This document shows positions 27,067 to 34,676 of a stretch of DNA of 64,000 nucleotides, piece after piece. Under the pieces are notes generated by a model that worked only from the letters and a program-made list of their open reading frames with translations, was not told the DNA's origin and made no database searches. The stretch's first letter is position 1; every line of letters starts with the position of its first letter. The stretch is from Bacteriovorax sp037444575 (GTDB lineage: Bacteria > Bdellovibrionota > Bacteriovoracia > Bacteriovoracales > Bacteriovoracaceae). Made by a program: the position numbers and the translations under genes. The stretch covers positions 248,001-312,000 of the forward strand of contig JBBIME010000003.1 of NCBI GenBank assembly GCA_037444575.1. Direction: 5' to 3'.

Positions 27067-28043
27067 AGGTAACCTTAAAGTTTTACTTTTCTGAGTTTTC
27101 CTACACTGCTCCAATAATTGTTAATCGATTTCAGATTTCAAAAAATCGACTGCTTAAAATTGATATCTTTAATCACGAGGAATTAATCAGCACGCTCAAT
27201 TTAAGTGCTCTTCCTCATTTCCATAACTATAACGTAGACGAGTGGAAATATACTCTTGATACTTTTTATACTGATAGAGAATTAGATTTTTTTAATATTG
27301 ATTTGAGCAAACCGTTTTTTAATACAACCACATCTGGAACTAACTATTCCGGTGAGCTTCTCTTTATAATTGAAAGCATTCTCTTTGCTGTCATTGAAAG
27401 AAAATACCCACAAGCTCTCTCCTCTATTGATAAAATAACTATAAAGGTAAATGCTCTCTACTCTCCGGACCTGGAGTTGGAGGATCTTCCAGAATATATA
27501 AAAATTAAGATCAGACCTACAAAAGAAAACCTCGATGATACAATTGCAGTTATAAAGAATCTCAAAGGGAAAAAAACTGATATTCTTTTTAGACTTGATG
27601 GCAATCGCAGTTTTGAATTTTCTGAATTAGTTAATTTTCTAAATCAAATAAAACGTGAATTCGGCCCGCTCGAACAAATTATAGAATACATCGAAGAGCC
27701 TTTTAAAAACTATAGTGATTCATATTCACTATCTAATTATTCCACCATTCCAGTTGCTCTGGATGAATCGCTTCTTTTATTTATTGATCAACTCTCAAAA
27801 ATTCCAAAGGACTCTTACGTAATCGTCAAACCAAGTCTTTTAGGAATAAGTAAAAGTTTTGAAATTTTAAATTTGTTTAAAGATAAAGCTGTCATCTCTT
27901 CAAGCTATGAAACAAAAGACTCGATTAGACCCATGATGTATTTGGCGGCATTGAATCCATATACATTTCATGGACTCGATACTCTTAAATTCCTACCAAA
28001 AGACTTAAGTATAAAAATTGTCAATTTCTGCCTCCCTTTTTGA
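27063..28043 (+). CDS. menC: o-Succinylbenzoate synthase MenC
   Basis: This 326-residue enolase-superfamily enzyme dehydrates SHCHC to o-succinylbenzoate. The recognised barrel segments are IKIRPTKENLDDT (catalytic Lys on strand 2), LFRLDGNRSFEF (Asp, Mg ligand), YIEEPFKNY (Glu, Mg ligand), VALDESLLLF (Asp, Mg ligand), VIVKPSLLGI (second Lys) and SSSYETKDSI. Sequence is divergent but every catalytic station is present. It overlaps menA by 4 nt. MenB, MenE and MenH are not in the window. Confidence 0.85.
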   Translation: MKVTLKFYFSEFSYTAPIIVNRFQISKNRLLKIDIFNHEELISTLNLSALPHFHNYNVDEWKYTLDTFYTDRELDFFNIDLSKPFFNTTTSGTNYSGELLFIIESILFAVIERKYPQALSSIDKITIKVNALYSPDLELEDLPEYIKIKIRPTKENLDDTIAVIKNLKGKKTDILFRLDGNRSFEFSELVNFLNQIKREFGPLEQIIEYIEEPFKNYSDSYSLSNYSTIPVALDESLLLFIDQLSKIPKDSYVIVKPSLLGISKSFEILNLFKDKAVISSSYETKDSIRPMMYLAALNPYTFHGLDTLKFLPKDLSIKIVNFCLPF

Positions 28044-28099
28044 TACTTTTAAAGTTAACATTTATAATAAGTTATACTTATCAATATTTAGGAGACTTT

Positions 28100-28303
28100 A
28101 TGAAAACAATTTTAAAAGCATCAATTCTAGCATCTATGTTTATTTTAGCATCTTGTTCTCACCACTCTTGTCACTCTTGCAAAGGTTCACAATGTGAAAT
28201 GCAAGGAAAGGAACAATGTCCAATGTCCAAAGAACAATGCCCAATGAAAAAAGATCAAAAGTCTGAAACTGCAGCACCTGCTCAAGCACCAGCAAAAAAA
28301 TAA
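28100..28303 (+). CDS. Small Cys/His/Met-rich lipoprotein
   Basis: This 67-residue protein starts at ATG 28100 with TTTAGGAG upstream. A short signal ends in the lipobox ILASC, giving a mature chain of about 50 residues that opens CSHHSCHSCKGSQCEMQG and continues with two EQCPM units. The density of Cys, His and Met suggests metal binding, with copper or zinc the usual partners for such composition, but this is inference. An Ala/Pro-rich tail follows. It lies 56 nt after menC with its own likely start signals. Confidence 0.65.
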   Translation: MKTILKASILASMFILASCSHHSCHSCKGSQCEMQGKEQCPMSKEQCPMKKDQKSETAAPAQAPAKK

Positions 28304-28368
28304 TCGGCAAAATTGCTTCTCTTCTCCCAAATCCAAATCTGGCCTAGAATAGGGTTTGGGAGAATATA

Positions 28369-28554
28369 ATGAAAAAGTTCGTCAAATCATTGTTGTTTAT
28401 TCTTACATCTTCAATTGTTCTGGTGTCATGTTCACACCAACAACCAGCAGAGCGAAGTGTTGCGTCTCAAACTTGTCGGGATTCTATAAAGACAGAGTAT
28501 CACTCTTATTTTGATTCATTCGAAAAGTGTATAGAAAAAGAATCTAATAAATGA
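28369..28554 (+). CDS. Small lipoprotein of unknown function
   Basis: This 61-residue protein has a signal peptide with lipobox LVSC (Cys at about 21). The mature part is about 40 residues with two cysteines (SQTCRDSIKTEY and FEKCIEKE) and charged helical composition. GGGAG precedes the ATG. No family recognised. It sits between another small lipoprotein and a porin gene. Confidence 0.55.
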   Translation: MKKFVKSLLFILTSSIVLVSCSHQQPAERSVASQTCRDSIKTEYHSYFDSFEKCIEKESNK

Positions 28555-28561
28555 TACAAAA

Positions 28562-28586
28562 CCCCCATCTTAGACAATTTTGGGGG
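28562..28586 (+). promoter_or_regulatory. Hairpin that would pair the porin Shine-Dalgarno
   Basis: CCCCCA at 28562-28567 is complementary to TGGGGG at 28581-28586, and the G-run is the only candidate ribosome site for the porin ATG at 28591 (spacing four bases). The loop is 13 nt. No T-run follows, so it is not a standard terminator. Translational masking is inferred. Confidence 0.35.
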
Positions 28587-28590
28587 ATTC

Positions 28591-29772
28591 ATGAGAAAGC
28601 TTTTTTTCACTCTTTGCTTCTTATTGCCTAGCTTTGCATTCTCGTTTGATACACAAGTTAAAGGCTTTATCGCTCTCGATGCTCTCAATTTCAAAAAAAT
28701 TCAAAGACAAACTGATTCCATGGATATTGGTATCGGCGTACTTGATCTAAAAGTATTTGCTGAGCAAGATAATATGCTTGCTGCTATAAAACTCAATATC
28801 GATGGTGATCTAACAAAAAGAAATACCTTATTTGAAGAGGCCTATGCGACTTACCGTGGGTTTAAAAATTGGAAACTAACTCTTGGTAAGGGAGTTGTTA
28901 AATTTCAAAATCTTCATTGGGGTGTTGTTGCCAATTCATATCAAGATGGTGGAACTATTTTAGAGACTGAAAATAGTGTTAGAAAACTTGCCAATAAAGC
29001 TCTCTTTGCTTTTAGCTACGGAAATAAAGATATTGGGTACATGAATACCTTTACCATCTGGGGAGATTCTCAGGAAATTCAATTCGATGAAAAAGGCAAC
29101 CCTAAATTCACATCTTCTAATGGAACTGGAACAAAATTCATAACGGCCTATCAAACTAAAGATGTTCCTGCTTTCACTACACAGAAGCAGTTGGGACTCG
29201 CTAACAAAATTGAAATTTATAAAGGAAATGGATGGTCTTTTAATAATGGCCTCATGTATTTTAAAAATAAACTTCAAGACATACCTAGTTACGCTGTAGA
29301 TTTTGGAGCTACTCTCGATAGTCTTACATGGGAATTTTGGTTAGACGCTATTTATGGTTTTACAAGCAAGGCCCCATTTGAGTCCTATACCACTTACAGA
29401 AAAAATGAATACTTTGTGCAAACAGGTCTTCAGTATCACTTCAATGAACTTTGGAGTATTTTAACAAACATGGAATATCTTCACGTCAAAGATCAGGCCC
29501 ATACATATAAGACTTTTACTCAAGATGGTGTAAATTATTCGGCCGATTCAACAATTGATAAAAGTGGACAGACAGTTGTTTCAACAAACTACAAATTTGA
29601 ACTTGGTGGCCAATATAAGCTTTCAAGAAGTTCATTTGTTACTTCTGGCGTTCTTTATGAAAGAAAGATTGCCGCTAGAAATGGGGTTAGTGACCTGACT
29701 TTTATCAAAGGCGTCTTCAATCCTAATACAGAGGCCTTTCAACTTCTTACCAGCGTTTCTTTCTGGTTTTAA
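28591..29772 (+). CDS. Outer-membrane porin-like beta-barrel protein
   Basis: This 393-residue protein has a signal peptide (1-18, ending AFSF). The mature chain is a series of short alternating-hydrophobic strands rich in aromatic residues (AYATYRGFKNWKLTLGKGVV, NEYFVQTGLQYHFNELW). It ends with LLTSVSFWF, whose C-terminal Phe is the classical outer-membrane insertion signal. The layout resembles a porin that carries a KGVVKFQN segment near residue 100. Solute is unknown. A strong terminator follows. Confidence 0.75.
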   Translation: MRKLFFTLCFLLPSFAFSFDTQVKGFIALDALNFKKIQRQTDSMDIGIGVLDLKVFAEQDNMLAAIKLNIDGDLTKRNTLFEEAYATYRGFKNWKLTLGKGVVKFQNLHWGVVANSYQDGGTILETENSVRKLANKALFAFSYGNKDIGYMNTFTIWGDSQEIQFDEKGNPKFTSSNGTGTKFITAYQTKDVPAFTTQKQLGLANKIEIYKGNGWSFNNGLMYFKNKLQDIPSYAVDFGATLDSLTWEFWLDAIYGFTSKAPFESYTTYRKNEYFVQTGLQYHFNELWSILTNMEYLHVKDQAHTYKTFTQDGVNYSADSTIDKSGQTVVSTNYKFELGGQYKLSRSSFVTSGVLYERKIAARNGVSDLTFIKGVFNPNTEAFQLLTSVSFWF

Positions 29773-29795
29773 CCTAAGTAATATTTACATACAAT

Positions 29796-29829
29796 CCAGG
29801 ACCTAATTCTTAGGTCCTGGTAATTTTTT
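29796..29829 (+). terminator. Rho-independent terminator after the porin gene
   Basis: An 11-bp perfect stem CCAGGACCTAA/TTAGGTCCTGG with a three-base loop is followed by TAATTTTTT, 23 nt after the porin stop. Confidence 0.92.
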
Positions 29830-29907
29830 CATTCGTCTTTTCAGACTCTTTTGCCATTGATAGTTATCTGTTCGAATAATAAATTAGCTCTCTTGTGGGG
29901 AATTTTC

Positions 29908-30837
29908 ATGTCACTAGCTACGGTGTCGCTGCTACTATCAACTATTGTATTTGCCAGTTTTAATGTTGAGGCAAAATCAATCGATGTTTCTAAAAACGAC
30001 CTCATTTATGGCGCAGATAACAGACATGAAGTTGATGATTATTTTGATCGAGAGTTTATTGATAAAGCAAAATCTGTAGCAATGAGAGTTCCTACTAACA
30101 GGCTTTATAATGATCCTGAAGACCAAAGAATTATTAATTTTCCGAGAGTAAGACTAAATCAACTTATACCACAGCTATGCAAGGAAGAGAGATTTATTGA
30201 TCAATTAAGCGTTGGTAACTGCAGTGGTTTTTTAGTTGCTCCCAATAAACTTGTTACAGCGGGCCATTGTATAATGAATCAAAGTGACTGCGATTCAAAC
30301 AGATGGGTTTTTGATTTTAAAGAAGGAACAACTTCTTTTAAAAGAAACAATGTGTATAGCTGTAAAAGAATTATCAAGCAAAAGTATATCTATACAAATA
30401 GAGAAGTAAGCGATTATGCAATTATCGAATTAGATAGAAACGTTGAAGGGCGAACTCCTTTAGCTTACAGAAAAGGTGGTATGGTTCCCAAAGAAGCTCC
30501 CCTATTAGTTATCGGACATCCACTCGGTCTTCCAATGAAAATAACTGACGGTGGAAAAGTAGCAAGCATGAATGATGTGGAACAAGAGCACAAGATTCGA
30601 TCGTGGTTTTTAAGAAGAAATTACTTCACTGCTAATCTAGATACATATGGTGGAAATTCAGGCTCCCCCGTATTTAATCAAAAAAGCGGACAAGTCGAAG
30701 GAATTCTCATTCAAGGGGCTGATGATTTTACATACAATAGTGATAATGAATGTTTTGAATCAAAACACTTCAGTGACTCTCACCTGAATTCATACGAAAA
30801 AGTCATGCGAATCAACAAAGTTGAGGGTCTGGACTAA
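29908..30837 (+). CDS. Secreted trypsin-like serine protease
   Basis: This 309-residue protein starts at ATG 29908, with GTGGGGAA upstream; an in-frame ATG at 29851 lacks a ribosome site. The signal peptide ends near NVEA-KS. The S1/V8-type triad is visible: VTAGHC (His about 119), SDYAIIELD (Asp about 168) and YGGNSGSPVFN (Ser about 251). Cysteines flank the His loop (NCSGFLV, GHC, SDC). The approximately 60-residue stretch between signal and catalytic domain could be a propeptide. Its stop directly abuts the hemB stop. Periplasmic or extracellular action is expected. Confidence 0.85.
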   Translation: MSLATVSLLLSTIVFASFNVEAKSIDVSKNDLIYGADNRHEVDDYFDREFIDKAKSVAMRVPTNRLYNDPEDQRIINFPRVRLNQLIPQLCKEERFIDQLSVGNCSGFLVAPNKLVTAGHCIMNQSDCDSNRWVFDFKEGTTSFKRNNVYSCKRIIKQKYIYTNREVSDYAIIELDRNVEGRTPLAYRKGGMVPKEAPLLVIGHPLGLPMKITDGGKVASMNDVEQEHKIRSWFLRRNYFTANLDTYGGNSGSPVFNQKSGQVEGILIQGADDFTYNSDNECFESKHFSDSHLNSYEKVMRINKVEGLD

Positions 30838-31821
30838 CTACTTATTAAGTAAGCGTGCGGCCTCTTTGGCAAAATAGGTAAGAATCATATCACTACCTGC
30901 GCGCTTAAAACTCCAAAGCATTTCGATCATCACTTTTTCACCATCGATCCAGCCTTTTTCAGCAGCGGCCTTCACCATAGCGTACTCTCCACTGACGTTA
31001 TAGGCTGCTAGCGGAAGAGTTGTATTGTCGCGAATAGTTTTAATAACGTCGAGATATGGGAGTCCTGGTTTTATCATTAAGATATCCGCCCCTTCAGACT
31101 CATCAAGGTAAGCTTCTCGAAGAGCTTCACGAACATTGGCGTAATCCATTTGATAAGTTTTCTTATCTCCTTTTTTAGGAGCAGAATTTAGAGCATCTCT
31201 AAATGGTCCATAAAAAGCGGAAGCATATTTAGCAGCATAAGACATGATTGCAGTATTGGTATAACTTTCTTCATCAAGAGCATCTCTGATAAAACCAACA
31301 CGTCCATCCATCATATCAGATGGGCCTAAAATATCTGATCCTGATTTTGCTTGAACAATCGACATCTTCGCAAGAACTTCTAAAGTTGCGTCGTTTAAAA
31401 TTTCGCCAGTCTTAGGATCAACTAAACCATCGTGCCCATCACTTGAGTACGGATCAAGAGCAACATCAGTCATGACTAGAAGTTCAGGAAGAGCATTTTT
31501 TACTTCTTTAATTGCTCTTTGATAAAGACCGTTTGGATTATAAGCTTCACTCGCTTTGCTATCTTTTAATTTATCATCAATGGCCGGAAACAAAGACACA
31601 CAAGGAACACCCAGTTCGTAAAGCTCCTTACACTCTTTAACCAAGAGATCAATTGAGAGTCTTGAGATTCCTGGCATCGAATGAATGGGTTGATTGACGT
31701 TAGTTCCTTCAATAACAAAAAGAGGTGCAATCAAATCATGACTTGTAAGATTTGTTTCTCTGATAAGATTTCTAATGGCCTGGTTTTTTCTGTTTCTTCT
31801 TGGACGAGAAATATTAAGCAT
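30838..31821 (-). CDS. hemB: Porphobilinogen synthase (delta-aminolevulinate dehydratase)
   Basis: This 327-residue enzyme condenses two 5-aminolevulinate molecules to porphobilinogen for haem. The Schiff-base lysines lie in SYAAKYASAFYGPFRDA and DILMIKPGLPYLD. The metal-site region reads DVALDPYSSDGHDGL, with Asp/Ala in place of the zinc-binding cysteines, so this is the Mg2+-type enzyme. SD AGGA precedes the ATG at 31821. It is 12 nt downstream of sufE. Haem supply fits the haem-protein genes elsewhere in the window (CXXCH chemoreceptor, di-haem peroxidase). Confidence 0.96.
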   Translation of the reverse strand: MLNISRPRRNRKNQAIRNLIRETNLTSHDLIAPLFVIEGTNVNQPIHSMPGISRLSIDLLVKECKELYELGVPCVSLFPAIDDKLKDSKASEAYNPNGLYQRAIKEVKNALPELLVMTDVALDPYSSDGHDGLVDPKTGEILNDATLEVLAKMSIVQAKSGSDILGPSDMMDGRVGFIRDALDEESYTNTAIMSYAAKYASAFYGPFRDALNSAPKKGDKKTYQMDYANVREALREAYLDESEGADILMIKPGLPYLDVIKTIRDNTTLPLAAYNVSGEYAMVKAAAEKGWIDGEKVMIEMLWSFKRAGSDMILTYFAKEAARLLNK

Positions 31822-31833
31822 AAAATATCCTGT

Positions 31834-32274
31834 TTATTTATTCATTTGTAATTTGGCCTTAAAGGCCATGGCATAAAAATTAATTTGTTTTATCATTGCA
31901 GTTAATCCATTGGCCCGACTCATAGAAAGATGTTCGCGAAGCCCGATGTCTTCTAAAAATATCGGCTTAGTCATAAGGATTTCATCTGGAGTTGAATTAG
32001 AATAAACATAGACCAACAGAGCAATAATTCCTTTAACAATCGAAGCATCACTATCGGCCTCAAAATGGATCTTATCTCCATCAAGACGCGCTCCCAACCA
32101 GACTTGGGACTGACAGCCTTTTATAATATTTGCCTCATTTCTATACATCTCATTCATTGGGGCCATTTTCTTTCCAAGTTCAATGAGGTGCTTATAGCGA
32201 CCTTCCCATTCATTAAAGCGATGGAAGTCTTCTATAATTCTTTCAATTCTTGTTTCTATTTTTTCAGCAACCAT
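31834..32274 (-). CDS. sufE: SufE-type sulfur acceptor protein
   Basis: This 146-residue protein has the SufE-type core: KYLIELGKK-like opening (RYKHLIELGKKM), NIIKGCQSQVWL with the persulfide-accepting Cys54, FEADSDASIVKGIIALL, and the helical end LREHLSMSRANGLTAMI. It receives sulfur from a SufS desulfurase for Fe-S cluster assembly. No suf scaffold genes are adjacent; it is paired with hemB. CsdE-type proteins are homologous and cannot be distinguished here. Confidence 0.9.
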   Translation of the reverse strand: MVAEKIETRIERIIEDFHRFNEWEGRYKHLIELGKKMAPMNEMYRNEANIIKGCQSQVWLGARLDGDKIHFEADSDASIVKGIIALLVYVYSNSTPDEILMTKPIFLEDIGLREHLSMSRANGLTAMIKQINFYAMAFKAKLQMNK

Positions 32275-32368
32275 TTGCTTCCCAATAATTTAAGACAATA
32301 ATACTTGAGTATCGGCGTTTATTATAACACTAAAAATAGACAAAAATAAGTCTAAATAAAGTTATCTG

Positions 32369-32383
32369 TGCTAAAATATCACT
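32369..32383 (+). promoter_or_regulatory. Extended -10 immediately before an ATG (leaderless candidate)
   Basis: TGC-TAAAAT (hexamer 32372-32377) forms an extended -10 and ends six bases before the ATG at 32384. No Shine-Dalgarno lies between them, and no clear -35 is seen. Confidence 0.45.
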
Positions 32384-33517
32384 ATGAATCAAGCAGCTAA
32401 TACTATCTCAAAAGGTCGCATACTAGTCTATCGCGTTTACGATATCGGGGAAGAAGTTGACCTGGAAAAAGCAGAAAAAATTTTGGCAGAAGCAACAACT
32501 TCAAGATCAAAATTTAGGCTAAAAAAAATCAACAGACAGGCCGTCATCGTCTCCAATGACCCCTTAAGTATTATGCTTGGTCAATATGCTTACATTGATC
32601 AGGGCAAAGATTTTGTCTGTGAAATAAGTGCAAAACTTTGGGAATTCGGAACTCTTTCAATTACTTTTGAATATGTTATCCCCGAAGGAACGAGTATAGA
32701 CGAATTGAGAATTCTCTCAGGATCTATTCAAGAATACGAAGACCTTGAAGATTATGCCAGAAACAAGGCCATAGAACTCTCTAACCAGATTCAAGGTGCC
32801 ATTGGGAAAATTAACGCAATAAAAGAAGCGGAAGTCTACGAAGATTATATCCTCTACTTTATAGAAAAATTCTCTCGCGATTTAGAGGATGCCTCTCTAA
32901 TTCTAAATCAGGAAGACATCGCTGCCCTTATCGTAAATGAAGAAAAAAACACTCTCTCTCCTCAAATTTATGAACGCGTCTATGAAACCAAACTTCAATA
33001 TTATAAAAATGATCTCGCAGTTATTGACTGGAATTCGGCATTCATTATTGAACCAAGCGGATCAATGGACATTCCCGACGTTATTGAATTTGCCCTCAAC
33101 CAGCTTTTAGAGATGCGCTATTATGATGATCTTCTCGATAAAAAATTACGTGAAATCTATTCTGCAATTGAGTTAAAAGAAATGAGCGTTTTTTCAACTC
33201 GCTATACTGATGTCGCATTAGAAGCAGGTCAGCGCTATATTGAGATTGCAGAAATCGTGGAGTCTGTTGAGAACTCACTAAAGGTAATCGGAGACCTTTA
33301 TCATTCGGTCGTGTTCAGAATGGCCTCAAGAAAGTTTAGATTTTCAGACTGGCAAACAAGTATCGACAATAAGCTGGATAATTTGGCAGAAATTTGCAAA
33401 CTCCTTCTTGATCACATCAATCACAGAAGAAGTCATATGCTCGAAATTATCGTAGTCGCCCTAATTAGCGTAGAGCTTATTCCGTTGTTCGAGCACATCC
33501 AAAAACTTTTTAAATAA
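32384..33517 (+). CDS. RMD1/YagE-like (DUF155) family protein
   Basis: This 377-residue protein has an N-terminal alpha/beta part with ISAKLWEFGTLSITFEYVIPEG, a long helical middle and a C-terminal hydrophobic segment (HMLEIIVVALISVELIPLFEHI). This layout matches the DUF155/RMD1 family, in which yeast Rmd1 and mitochondrial relatives are membrane-associated proteins of unclear function. In the family the terminal helix anchors the protein. No Shine-Dalgarno is present. The gene is divergent from sufE-hemB. Assignment rests on architecture and the C-terminal pattern. Confidence 0.55.
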   Translation: MNQAANTISKGRILVYRVYDIGEEVDLEKAEKILAEATTSRSKFRLKKINRQAVIVSNDPLSIMLGQYAYIDQGKDFVCEISAKLWEFGTLSITFEYVIPEGTSIDELRILSGSIQEYEDLEDYARNKAIELSNQIQGAIGKINAIKEAEVYEDYILYFIEKFSRDLEDASLILNQEDIAALIVNEEKNTLSPQIYERVYETKLQYYKNDLAVIDWNSAFIIEPSGSMDIPDVIEFALNQLLEMRYYDDLLDKKLREIYSAIELKEMSVFSTRYTDVALEAGQRYIEIAEIVESVENSLKVIGDLYHSVVFRMASRKFRFSDWQTSIDNKLDNLAEICKLLLDHINHRRSHMLEIIVVALISVELIPLFEHIQKLFK

Positions 33518-33525
33518 TTTTTTGA

Positions 33526-33948
33526 TTAAAGGACTGGAGTAATTCTAACAGTCATCCCTTTCACTGAAATTTTTGACTCTTCACCAAGTTTTGCAACGAT
33601 TTCTTTCTTTGCAAAAGCTTTGGCCCCTGAAGATTTATAAAACTTCATCTCAATTGAGACTTCGTTGCTATTTTTTCCAGGACGAGGATTGACTTCAATA
33701 AGGACGTTTTTATTGTCTACTTTTTTCTCAAGCTCGGCCGTTTGATAAAATGGCATTGCAAGATCCGACTTCACAGTCTTATGTTTAGACTTAAACTGCA
33801 TATTGAGATTAATGATTTGGGGATCTGTCTCAACGGATTTAACTGGTTCTTTCGAAACTGTACGTGAAGCAACAGGTGCAATTGAAGCAAAAGAATTTAA
33901 TGTCGCTGCTAACGAGATAACCAGAAAGGAAAACTTTATGTTTGCCAT
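33526..33948 (-). CDS. Secreted protein of unknown function
   Basis: This 140-residue protein has a signal peptide (1-22, ending NSFA-SIAPVA) and a mature chain with alternating beta-strand pattern (VLIEVNPRPGKNSNEVSIEMKF). No cysteines or known motif. It is Lys/Val-rich and probably periplasmic. It converges with the DUF155 gene, eight bases between stops. Confidence 0.5.
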   Translation of the reverse strand: MANIKFSFLVISLAATLNSFASIAPVASRTVSKEPVKSVETDPQIINLNMQFKSKHKTVKSDLAMPFYQTAELEKKVDNKNVLIEVNPRPGKNSNEVSIEMKFYKSSGAKAFAKKEIVAKLGEESKISVKGMTVRITPVL

Positions 33949-34035
33949 TTTTCACCCTCATAGTAAAAAAAATAATCTAGTAACTAAAGTATAAAGCCAA
34001 TGAAAACGTGATGGCAAACCAATATTTAAAAATTT

Positions 34036-34674
34036 TTAAAATTTTTTTGAACTAATACTTTCTGGAAGAGAAAACTTTTCGCGATTAATTGCATTCGAAA
34101 AATCTATTTTAAAAGCGCGAAGTGCGATTCCAGATCCAAAAAATTTTTCCGTTGATCCATAAAGAACATCACCAACAATAGGCATCCCATGGCGGAAAAG
34201 TTCAAAGCGTAGCTGGTGAGATCTGCCAGTCACCGGCCGAAGTTCCCAATGAAAATATCCCGAATCATCGATCGATTCAAGACGGGCAATTGTTACACTA
34301 TCCTTCCCATGTGGTGACTCGTAAGCGCGCTTTTTTCCGCGAAGAAGTCGACATTTCCATTCAAAAGTTTCTCCTTTTCTATACTCAGGATTACTTTTAG
34401 TAATTGCACAGTAGATTTTCTCAACCTTCTTATTCTCAAACCAGGAATTGCCCGCCCTTTGAGCGTCAGGCGTTTTGGCAAACATGATGAGCCCCTGCAC
34501 TTCAAAATCCAGACGGTGAACTGGATAAAGAGTAATGCCTAGGTCTTTTTCAAGAATAAGACCTAAAACAGGGCGAGTTTCATCCGTCCCCATTCGACTT
34601 GGGACACTCAAAACGTTAGGGGCCTTATCGACAATGATAAAATGAGGGTTATCAAAGACAGTTTCGTAGACCAT
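34036..34674 (-). CDS. RluA-family pseudouridine synthase
   Basis: This 212-residue enzyme isomerises uridine in rRNA or tRNA. The catalytic Asp56 is in PVHRLDFEVQGLIMFAKT (family HRLDxxTSG, here with Glu-Val-Gln in the variable positions), and the C-terminal box is RPVTGRSHQLRFELFRHGMPIVGD. There is no S4 domain, so it belongs to the short TruC/RluA-type group. Target nucleotide cannot be read from sequence. It follows asnB by two bases on the same strand. Confidence 0.88.
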   Translation of the reverse strand: MVYETVFDNPHFIIVDKAPNVLSVPSRMGTDETRPVLGLILEKDLGITLYPVHRLDFEVQGLIMFAKTPDAQRAGNSWFENKKVEKIYCAITKSNPEYRKGETFEWKCRLLRGKKRAYESPHGKDSVTIARLESIDDSGYFHWELRPVTGRSHQLRFELFRHGMPIVGDVLYGSTEKFFGSGIALRAFKIDFSNAINREKFSLPESISSKKF

Positions 34675-34676
34675 TT

